In this document: positions 37,901 to 49,900 of the stretch, one piece after another
How the letters are laid out: each line of letters opens with the position of its first letter
How positions within the stretch are numbered: position 1 is the stretch's first letter
The notes under the pieces: model-generated
Database searches by the model: none
Told to the model about the DNA's origin: nothing
Seen by the model: the letters and a program-made list of their open reading frames with translations, nothing else
Position numbers and translations under genes: made by a program
NCBI RefSeq assembly: GCF_002078875.1
Contig: NC_034410.1
Coordinates: 40,847,532-40,911,531, forward strand
Reading direction: 5' to 3'
DNA length: 64,000 bases
Source of the DNA: Numida meleagris
Lineage: Eukaryota; Chordata; Aves; Galliformes; Numididae

Positions 37901-40900
37901 GCAAGCTTTGCTAATGCTGCAGGATTGTAAACATCTATTGTTGTGCTGAGGTGTGCACTCAAAACAGCTGACAGTCCACCTGATTCCTGGCTTCTATGGC
38001 AGATTGCAAAAATGAAGCTCTACCATGTAGAGGTACTCAATGACTGTTCCAACAGGAGTTGTTCGTAACTCTGTCTGGGAGATACAAACATACACAGATG
38101 GAGCTCACTCACTTTTCAAGCTTGTAATGTAGCTATTCCTGTTACTTAGGTGTATTAAGCTTAAAATCATTCAAGAGAGGCATTCTTCCCATGTAAAATA
38201 CTGTTGGAAGTCTACATTTCAAATGGAAAAACAAAAATTCTGTGAAATCAGAGTTAAGCCATGCCATTAGCTACGTGATTTGTCAAAAATTACTGACCCA
38301 CTGAGAGAACTTTTGACAGCGTTGAATATAAAATCTGTTTTTTGCTACCAATTTTGAAATTAGTAAGGTAATTAAAACTCCCGCTACTAATCAGAAAACA
38401 GACTCTGAAATATGCATCAGCAGCAGAAGTGTGCAGAATAGTTTTATGTCATTAATATCATTTGGACTTGAAAATTCCACCAGGAAGAAAGTCAGAGCTC
38501 AGCATTTACAACAATTGCACAACAAACAATTCACAACGGATCAAGGGAACGTAACTAAATGCCAGAGCAATGGCATTGCATATCTGTTTTTGTCTTACCC
38601 TCAACAAATGAACATATTTAGGATTTTTAATTTATTTTCTGCAGACAATGTTGCGAACTACCAAGGTTTTAGCTATGGAACAAGCTCAAAAACTTCAAAA
38701 GGCTGAAACACTGAGTGAACACCCTGGTAAATCATTTCAAGCTTTACCCTTAAAGCTTATTAGATTCAGGCTGATCTTTCAAAACCCCTAACCCTCTCCT
38801 CTCCTGACTCTCAGAAGTAACTCCAACGATTTATAAGGAAGAAAACAACATCGAATGCATGCAGACAATTTGCTATACTGTTTCTGCCTAACACCAAGAG
38901 GAATGGCATTCTGATTTTCATGCCATCCTGCCAGCATGATCATTACAAACATCAGTTGATTTGAGCTAGTTCCAAATTAAAAGAACTGTAACGGAAAAAC
39001 AAGAGTAAGCTGGTGATAAAACTGCTCAGACTGTCTCCTTGTTTCTGCACAAAGTATTTTTGAAGGAAGCAAAGCAAAGGAATTTAGAACTGCAATTTCT
39101 TTACAAATCTAAATATGATAAGCACCACCACTCTTCTATGTTCTCAAGTAACTTCATCACATCAAAATATTTGTGTATTACACTTCAACAGAACTAGCCA
39201 TATATTTAAGTATTGTTCTGAATTGAGGTTATAGTGCTCATGTTTTACTAGAACAAATCCTATGTACTTATCATTAATCCACAAGCAACGGGCAAAGACC
39301 ATTGATAATTAAAAGAAAGAGTAACACTACTGTTCTGGTTTCAATATCATTCTAATCTGCACAGAAAAACAACTCACCCAGCCCTATGTAATGCTACATG
39401 CTATAGGGACCTGGGCAGAATTGAGAAGTGGGCCCATGCCAACCTCATGAAGTTCAGCAAGGTCAAGGGCAAGGTCCTGCACCTGGGTCAGGGCAATCCC
39501 AAGGACAGATACAGGTTAGGAGGAGAATGGCTTGAGAGCAGCCCTGAAGAGAAGGATTTGGGGGTGTCGGTTGATGAAAGACTCAACATGAGCCAGCAAA
39601 GCACGATTGCAGCCCAAAAGGCCAGCCATGTCCTGGGTTGCATCAAGACAAATGTGACCAGCAGGTCGAGGGAGGTGATCCTGCCCCTCTACAATGCTCT
39701 TGTGAGACCCCAGCTGAAGTACTGCATCCAGTTCTGGGGCCCTCAACACAAGAAGGACATGGAGCTGTTGGAGCAGGTCCAGAGGAGGGCAACAAAGATG
39801 ATCAGAGGGCTGGAGCACCTCCCGTATGAGGACAGGCTGAGTGAGCTGGGGCTCTTCACCCTGGAGAAGAGAAGGCTCCAAGGGGACCTTATAGCGGCCT
39901 TCCAGTACCTGAAGGGGGTCTACAGAAAAGCTGGAGAGGGACTTTTTGTAAGGGAGCGTAGCGACAGGATGAGGGGAAATGGCTTTAAACTGGAAGAGGA
40001 CAGATTTAGACTGGATATTAGGTACAAATTATTTATTGTGAGAAACAGGTTGCCCAGCAAGGTTGTAGATGCCCCCTCCCTGGAAACATTCAAGGCCGGG
40101 CTGGATGGGGCTGTGAGCAAATTCGTCTAGTGGCAGGTGTCCCTGCCTATAGCAGAGGGTTGGAACGAGATGATCTTAAAGGTCCCTTCCAACCCAAACC
40201 ATTCTATGATTCTATTCAAATATTACAAATGGGCAAAAGAGGAGCGAAAAGGAGCTACCCATAATCACAACGGGGAAAGAGTTCAATATATCAAATTTAG
40301 GGTAAAGTGTGTATTTGAAACAGTCTCTCACTATAATGCTCTAAGAATACACTACAGTGCAGATTATATGGGTAATTAAGTGGAAATACCAAGAGAGACT
40401 CTTTTTATTATCTTTTTTTTTTCTGAGGAACAGCAGAAATAAGTCTGTTTCCTGAAAGTTTTCTGCATTTTCCTCAGCATCAGCAGTAGCCAATATAAAA
40501 TCTAAGAGGTGAGTAGGATGTGGCTTCTTCCATCATCAGCACCAAATTTTCAGATCATATCCTGGTTTCGGATACTAAATTATAGCTAATGGGTAAAACT
40601 TGAAACAGTACAAACCAAAACAGTCAAAGATGACACGATCAAATAGGAATTTGTGTCAAACTATCAGAGAGAAGTAGCAGGTTGACATCTGGCTAATTTA
40701 TGTCTAAGTGTTAAATTATCATACACTTTACTTTCTCATTTCATTAATTCAATGCCTTGCAACACCAGAATACTGAGTGCTGTTTACATGACTGATGGTG
40801 GCAAAAATTAATGCTTCTTTATTATCACTTACTGGCAATGCTGCAATTGCATTAAAAAGAAATCTCGTTTGAAGTACAGAAAAATATTTTCTTCTCCAGC

Positions 40901-43900
40901 ATTCACTATATTCAAGCTCCATCTTGTTCTCTGTTTACTCCCAGGAGAATTTTCCTTGGATGTAGAATGTTTAAAAAAAAAAAAAAAAAAAGCTTTGGTG
41001 AAAAGTGTAATAAACCTATTTCAAACTAGTGCATGAAAGTGCAGGAAAACATGTTTTTATAACCTCAGTAAACTGAAAAGTAAAGTTGAGGAGAAACAGA
41101 ACTAGCAACTCTTTTGAACTCAAGGAAGTTTTAGAATTTATATATATTGGAAGTGTGAGTCTATGAATCAAAAGTGGAAACATTTTTCTTTTTGGTAACA
41201 GAATACTAAATGACTAATACTGAATATGAAATGTAAAATGCATCAGGCACTACCACTAAAATTAGGGTGTCTCTTAATCACTGCGGATTTACTTCTGTGA
41301 GCAGGTTCCAGCTAGTTCTCCTATATAGTTTCAGATGAGCCAGCAGTTTCCTTTAGCATTTTAACAAATGTGATCATTTAAAATCCAAGAAAATTACACA
41401 AGCAACCCTGATACTGGTTAAGGAAGAGCTTAAATCTTGCTACAAGGAGGACAGCTGGGATGGCGAAAAGCTAAATGTAGAGAAGTAAGAAGTAAAAAAT
41501 ATAAATATATTATTAAAGACCAAGATAAATATTCCTTTTGTTCAAAGGGTGCATAAGAATGTAACTGTGATATTTTACTACCTATAAAATAAAAACTATA
41601 AAGGAAAGCACATTTAATTGAAGATAAAATATTACAGATTGCCATGAAAAAGGGCTCCAATTTCCTAATTAAAATTGGAAAAAGATAGGAAATGGGAAAA
41701 TATATTTCTCATGTGAAAGCAACACACTCTGCATGAAACTGAGAACAAGACACAGTAAATAAATATGTATTAGACTTAAGCTTTTGCTAGATAAAGTTAA
41801 CTGCAGATAATCTCCAGTGTCAGTCTGTTAAATCAAGAAGAGCCAATTTCTAAAATGAGAAAGATAAAACACACCGAGAAGTCCAGGTGCCTGTCCATCT
41901 CTGAGAAGCACCTACTTCTGCATTTTAATTCCTGCTGGGGTTGGAATGAAGTGAACTGGGAGATCTGAGGCCTGAATCTTGGCCCACTGTGGCTGCCAGC
42001 AGGCCACTTCTAAAAGCTCAGCATTCCGCCCACTCAATTCAATCACATTTTGGGGTTGATGCTTGAAAAGAAACTATGCTTGAGAAGAAACTATGTTTTA
42101 AGACCAATAATTACAGAGACCCAGCTGCTGGGGAAGTGAAGCAGTTAACCAGCAGACCTATGCACAAGTAGGGTGGAAAAAAAAAGGCCCAGGTCAGGCA
42201 AGGTGGAGGATGGCAAACTTTAAGGTCAGAGAGGCCACCGGCAGACAGCAAAATACGACCTCAATGAGTTTGGACTTAACTGGACAGGGATGTCTCAGGA
42301 ACAACACTGGGGATACGGCTTCAGGAGAACTTTAACTGCGTAACCAACTTCAGGAACCTTTCCTTCCTGCCCCCACAGTGCAGCATGTCCCTCCGCACTT
42401 CCATTTTCTGAGCAAGAGGAATGCATGCGGAACCATTCAAGCATACACAATGCACGTGCAAGAACTGTCACTGCGAGCACTCTCCATCCAGGGGCAGAGC
42501 TTCTGCATGTGCAGCAGAAGTCAGATGCAGTGGCCATAACAGCAATTTGAATGAAGTGTTCCAAGGACAAAAATTACATTCTGGTAATTGCAGACAAATA
42601 TCAGGGTTTTTTTGGTTTTTTGTTTTTTCTTTTTTTTTGTTTTTTGTTTTTTTTTCCCCCATATTCCATTTCATAGGCACAGCATGATCAAAGAACGCTG
42701 CAGTCCACAGAGAAAGTGCTTGAGGCACATACTGTGAAGGCAAGACTCAGAAGCAAGAATTAGGATGTGGCATAGGAAGAAAATACCGGATCCTTTAACA
42801 GAAGCCTGCCTACCATTTTCATGATGTGACAAAAAATGTACTGAAGTGCTGTGAGTGGGTTAAAAGGGAAGTATTTTTTCCCCTCAGATGACATAAGCCT
42901 GCATATGAATTCTGTTTAGACGAACATCGAGCCAAAGACATTCCATGCAATTAGATGTTGTGAAATTCTTGGATACTTCAGTATCATTAAAATAGAATGT
43001 TTTGAGAAGCTCTGCAGAATATTTCTAGGAAATGTAATGTATCCCAGCTCTGTTTCAACAAACAGCCCATGGTAGGTTATTGCAGAATATTGCCACATTA
43101 GGTCAGAGGGAAAAACAATGCATTCCTCCTGTACTGACTGCAATTTGAACTCTGTGTCCAGAACAGCCGACATCAAAACCAGTGTAAAAATACAGAAGCA
43201 AATGCTATTCCCGTCTCTATTTACATTAGCAGTGCTACGCAGGACTACCACCTGCAAGAATTAACCAGGGTATGTAGATAAGGTGAAATGATAAATGATG
43301 AGCATTTTCTGGCTATTTTAGTGATGCCGAAGTTGACCACACTGTTTAAACGCACTTGAGCGACCTGAGCATTCAGGCTGCACCTCAGGCACACGTAACC
43401 TTGCTGGCTGCAGGAAAGCTGCTACACCTTGTGACAGAGACTGTGTGTGCAACACAGCTCCGCTGCCAGCGAGGACCTACACCCCCCCCACCTCCTCCAC
43501 AGAAAATGCACATCTGATAGGACAGGGCAGTGACATGGTTGTCAGCTGTTTTCACAAACATCATAAGGCACATTGCATGAAGAATTTGGGAATAAATGTA
43601 TAATGAAATAAAGAAAACCATGTCTCTTGGTGTCCTTCAGATATTACGTAACTTTCTGCTACTTCCATTTTATTCACCCACCTACTGATGTACTCCCACT
43701 GCCCTTCAGATATTGCATAACCTCAACATTGAAATACTATTTAAACCTTACTTGTCAGCCTTCTAATACCTCCCATGTCAGATGCCTGCATTTCAGACTG
43801 TTGCTGAGTTGGAGACAGAGTAGTAACAAGATCTGTACATAACAACCACCTCATAAATCTGCACCATTGCCCATCCACACTCTACCCTTTTTATCTTTTG

Positions 43901-46900
43901 TTTATATCCCATACTGTATATGCACAATTTAGGTAACAACTTAGACAGGACATGGGTATGATTATTTTTCCATAAAGAGCCACACAAGAAACATATATAA
44001 AAGACTACCTGAAGCACATGATTCCTTCCCTCCAAACACACTCTACGCAAACCACGCTCACAGCACAAAGCCCGTCTCCACTTGAGCGTAAGCACACACT
44101 GAAGACGCATTGTTTCACTGCATACCATTAAAACAGCTTCTACATTGTGCTCCTTTACCACAGCCACCTCCGGTGCCTACATTACCTACGCCAAATTTCA
44201 AGAACTGGCATCTCAGGATGCCTTTTTAGGTAACTCTTAGAAGTGCACAAGCCCTCCCTTCCTCCTGAAAGAATCTTTCATATACATGCCACACTGCAAA
44301 CACTTCAGGTGTCAAAAATAAATAAATAAAATGTGTAAGTAATCTTAGAAAGAGCTAAGAAAGCAAGTTTAAAAAGCCACTGCATCAAATGTCCCTTTAT
44401 GGACAGATGTGATATAATTAATAAGCCTTTAGGTTCAGTATAACTTATACTAAATGTAATCAAGAAAGAAACTTCTGCCACAGCACTGACCTACTCCGTT
44501 TCTTTTTTCCTTCCTCACTGCAATACCTTTCTCCTGCTTCAATATATGACTGGACTTTCTCAATGGCCACAGACCCTTGTGCATGTTTTATTACGGAAAA
44601 CATTTCTGGGGCTTTATTTTCCTCTCCTTTCTGTAGTCTCATATGACCCTGAGTTTTCAACTACAACACATTCAGAGCACTTTCCTACTCCACCATTCCT
44701 CACCATAGTTTCTTAGTGTCACTCAAGGTTTTACCCTTAAAATCCTCCTCTTTTACCCTCTTAACCTTATTCCAGAGTGACCTCATTTCATTACACAGCT
44801 TCACTGACTCACAAATCTCTCTTCTCCAATGACCTCTCCCTTGCTGTTCAACTTCTCATCTAGATCTTTAAGTGCCAGTGTAAACTCAGACACTCACCTT
44901 TCCTTCCATGCCCTCTTCTCTCTGGCAGCCAATACAAATTATGGAGAAAAACCTATTCTGAAAGATCAGAGTTGCAAGAAAATACTCAAAAGTTATAAAA
45001 TAAGAGAATTAAAATTTCCTCAACAAACAATGTTAGCAAAAGACAAATATGAGAGGGAAAAAAAAGAAGCTTCTTTAATAATTTATCAACCAAGCAAGTT
45101 CTGATTCTCTCATTAATATTCAGAAAATTTGCAGATTGCAGGGATTCTCCTGATGCAGACACGGCTCTTTTCAGGGGAGTAGTCTCTAATGGGGCCTATA
45201 GAGTATGGTCCAATTAACCCAAATAAAATAAACAAGCTCTGGTACAGCACCAGTCTTCTAGCAGGCTCTAAAAAGCTTAGAGCATAGCCAAAACTATGCA
45301 ATCCTGGCAAAAGTTTGTGATCAGACAAAGATCCACAGTAATCAATACCACAGTCAATCCAGCAGCAGCTCCACAGCTGCTCACACATCTGGATTTGTGG
45401 CCCCACTTTCATTTCCACAAGGCTACAGTTCTCCTCACTGACAGGTACTGTAATGCCACTTAGGTAACTCCTAGACTACAGTTGTTTCTTGACACTTGGC
45501 AAGTCTCTGCTTTTCCACACTTAGCAGCAGGCTTTCTAATGCCGAGTCTTCAACCTGCTTGACCCCCAGCCAGTAACATCCTAAACGTAAATTAAAAGCT
45601 ATTGTATAATTACTGTTTTTCTCCCAGCACTTCCCATTTTCCTTCTCAGCTGTAAGGAATGCAACCAGATGACTGACAGACCCAGTAAGATTTTTTATAA
45701 GGGATTTCTGTCATAACAGATGACTCAGTCAGATAATCACTGAAGAAGAATGAGATCTTCTATGACAGGAAGCTCCAGGCAAGCCACTAAAAGTTTACAT
45801 TCTTTGATAATAGTAGAACCATGTATTGGATGCACCAAACACAAGTAACAAGTAACACACCTTAACCCTGGGATGGTGGTCAGGCCTGGTAGCGACAGTT
45901 GGTGTTGTTGGTGGGAGCCAGTGCTTCCCGATTGGAAAGAAACCACTGAAAAACTTCAGTGATGCTTGAAAAGAGGGGGAAAGACCTTCTGCAGCTTTCT
46001 GGAGAGTGCTGGTGTCATCTTTCTCCTAAGAACAAGTTTCTGGAAGAGTGGAGCAAAAAACCTTTACTGTGCAGTGTCCAACTTGTGCTATTTAAGCCTT
46101 GCTAAACTGTGAAAGAAACCTAGGGCCCAACTTCATGCAAAGATCTTGGCCAGCGTTGTGGTTCTCCAACAGCTGCATGCCAGCAGACCTATCACCTCAT
46201 TTCCTGCTACGCTAAGGGCACTTGAAAGGGAGTAGGTAAGCGTACAAGCACGTCTACCTGAAAATCCACTTCACAATGATAAGTACGTCACAGAGAAATT
46301 ATTCTTTAAATGTCTGTCCTAAACATGAGTCAAGGAATCTCCAATAAACAAAGAAATCCAAAAAGTAGTCAATACTGCATAAAAAGAGTGGAACAAATCA
46401 TCTACTTATATATGCTAGACTGGAAAAGCAGAACATCCTTGTTCTATTCCATAATGTGCTAATGAAGCCTCCGAAGGGGACACTGAGAGGAGATTCCTCC
46501 TTGTGCAGGGACAGGGCACACACTGCCATGACCCTTTTGTTAAGAGAGATCTTCCTGATAACCGCAGACATTCCCTTCCCAAATTCATACAAGGATAAAA
46601 AAAACTCAAGCAATCCTACGGACACTTGAAAACCTCACACACACACGCTTTCAGATGAGCATACAAATGTAATGCAAAAGGCACTAAGCACTGAAGCTAT
46701 GACAGACACAACCCTATCACTGAAAAGACAAAATCATAAAAGAGGAAGCAAACATTCTTTAACTTCTTTCTGCACACGCTTCTCACAGAGCACTTACATT
46801 TTCATTGTCTCGGTAAAGACGGAGGCTGTAGGTCCCAGACCTGCTGTTAGTCACGTGTGCTGTAGGACAGGCCTTTAGAAAGAGTCTCCTTTCACCAAGG

Positions 46901-49900
46901 AAAGAAAGTAGAAATGGGCTTTCAGCAGTCCACCTGCATTTAAAAGCTAGATGATGTAACCAGCATAGGCTTTAATATATCTGTATGATATCACTGTGAG
47001 CCATCTTACTCAAGCATAGGCTCTATGAAACCCGATAAATCATTCTCTTTTATTTCATCAAGCGGCTCACTTCAACCCCATAGAAAGAATTCTGCATTTA
47101 AATCGCATACCCAAAGAATCAAAATGCAAACAAGCTTGAATGATAATGAAAAACTAATTGTGATTACTAGTGTTGTAGTAATACTTACAGTGTATGGTCC
47201 TTACATATTTCTCCAAGTAATTTTTTGTAAGACTACAGACCACACACAAGCAAACTGACATTTCACTAATTTCTTCGTTTTAAAGAAAGTTATTCCACTT
47301 ATCTCAGAACGGGAAAAAGCTATTCTGTAGGGGGTTCCATTTTCAAATATGCACATGTATTTCTTAGCTGCTAATACCAGTCACATTGTAAGCTATAAAC
47401 AGTTCTGCTGAATTCAGAGCTCAATAGTAGCAGAAGGATTAGTGTAGCTGTTTGCCTCACAGGAAGAAATCTGCTTCTGCAACTTACACAGAGAAGGCTC
47501 AAGGCTGTGAACAAGTTTGGGCACCCTGAGAAGGTGATGTGCTAAGCAAGCCATCACTTCCACAGTGGAGGGCAAAACATTTGTCTAGTTAAACTTCTCA
47601 CTCTACCTTAGGACAACCTCATGAGTACCTTTCCTTCAGTCAAGACCTATAAAGTAACCGAGCCACTGCTGTTCTGTCTTCACCACGCTTAGGCAGTTAC
47701 TAGATTTCAACCAACAGAACATGTTGCATAGCAAAGTGAGTCACACAGTTTTTTTTTCCAAGCAGGTAAACTTCGTATTTATCATTTAGGGTTTTAATGG
47801 CATATAGTAAGCCTTCCTCTCACTGCTACAAAGCTTTAAATCCAAAAGTACTTAACATATTTCACTCATTTACAAATTTCCTCTAGATACCAAGTTTGCT
47901 CAACATGAGAAGAAGCAGAAATGCTAATTTTGGCTATAACTAGAAACAGGCCAACAACCTAGAATGCTAACATTCCATCATAGCTAACACACTTTCTGAA
48001 TTCATGGAAAATAAACATTAGATTTTGTTCCTAGAAGTCCTAGAAGACTCAGAAGTCTTTACTGAATTGGAAGCTTACCCTGAAAAACTCTGCAACTAAA
48101 TGGCCTGATTGTTCAGCAGGGGACACTGACAGCTTCCTGAAAACCAAGTCTGTTTAAAAGCTATCCAGCTGTGTACATCATGACAAGAAACTTGTCAAAA
48201 TACTCTCTGAAAATGTAGCCTATGATGTACCCTACCTCCAGATCATGTCATGTTACACTCCCACAACCTTGGCAGGTTACTGCAGTTCGGGGCGCTTGGC
48301 ACTCCCTTAACAGCACTCAGTACTTCGTGTGATCACACAGGGCAGCTAATACAGTTCAGGCTAATGCGCTGAATGAATCATATAAACACAACAAGTTGGG
48401 GCAGGGCTATTTTAAGGCTCTTACTCACAAAACCTGTAAATCATCAACAAGAGGCTTTACAAATGAGGTGTATTTTATGAATGTGAATGGATAAGAAAGA
48501 ACACAGAACCAAGAATGGAACCGAGGTCTCAGATGTGTAACAATGCAGAAGGTGGAAAAAAAAAATCTGTGTTATTAAAGAAAAATCTATTCTAAGTTTT
48601 AGGAAAGGAAGAAATAGCAGAGTTACAGATTAGGTCAAACTGCATAATGCTGAAAAGAGAACGCTTTTAAGTTCATACTTGAAAAGAGAACAGTATGTAT
48701 ACGGTTGTAAAGGTGTAACAGGGAGTTTGGAAAACATACATAGCCCAGTTCCGCTCAGACCGAGTTGGCAAATCATCTGGGATGAAATATCAAATCCAGA
48801 GGCTGGAAAAAAAGACTAAACAGAGGACAAGGCAGAGAATGCTGACAGTCTGGAAAGGCAATGGAACAGACATATAACATGACAACATGCAACAGCAACA
48901 TCATGGATATAAAGTCACGAATGCACAGCACAACTGTCATGCAAGTTAAGGAATTTTAAGTGGAATTCCCCCCCCCCCCAAAAAAAAAAAAAAAGACTAT
49001 ATCATGAAAAAAGGGAGAAAGATTCTTCGTTTAAAAGACAAAGAATTACGAAAAATGTGTATAAAAAGCACATACGGAGCACACCTACACATCCGATAGA
49101 GGGGATACAGCACATGTGTGACTACAGCACAGACAGACATTCTGTTCAAGTAATTTTGGGGCTAGAACCATAAAAGAGTAAGAGACCTGCAGAGATATGT
49201 TATATGAATAAAGCAGATACACAGATAGGATATTCTGTAGTGGGAAATAGGAGGGAAGAAAATATAGATGGGGCAACGGATGGGTAAAAAAAAACCAGCT
49301 CTGCCTTGAAAGCTGAAGAGTACAGAGAGATAGAATTCAAACAGTGGGAATGAGAAGGCGTACGGCAGTAAACAACAGACGGACAGCAGAGCAGGGCACT
49401 GAGGTGATTGCTACGGAACCACTTGTGCACACGGGCAAAAGATGCCGTGTGGGCCTGTGTAACATAAGATGTTGCGTGGGGCTATTTCATATCAGACAGC
49501 GGAGTGATGAGCAGCTGTAATGCAGCGATACGCTGAGGTGCGCGTCAGAAGTTACACGCAGAATTAGACGTATGTCAAGCACAGGCCAGGCCGACGCGCG
49601 GCAGTTACTTTGGTTCGAGCGTATCTCGGGACAGAGAAACGAAAGAAGTTAGTGCAGAGAGCTGAGCTAGCTGTCCAGCTCCAGACGAAGGGAAAGACAG
49701 ACAACCAGCACACGGCTTTGCCATTCCCAGCTGTGCCCTCGGCCCCCCGCACCGAGGCTCACACGGCGGCAGGCTGTGCGCACCGCACCCAGGCGGACAG
49801 CGGCCGGGCGGCCGGGCTGCGGCGGCGGCAGCGCGAAGCTGGCAGACATGTCCGCCGCTGGCGGGAGCGGGCGGGGCGGGCGGCAGCAGCACGCACAGAG

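Noticed and set aside
39447..40130. 227-codon frame considered as a host gene
   Set aside because: The sequence is plainly CR1 ORF2 C-terminal, with the CR1 3' end directly following.
45113..45418. 101-codon minus-strand frame in ABHD5 intron 1
   Set aside because: No recognisable domain, no splice signals noted at its ends, and it lies in unremarkable intron sequence.
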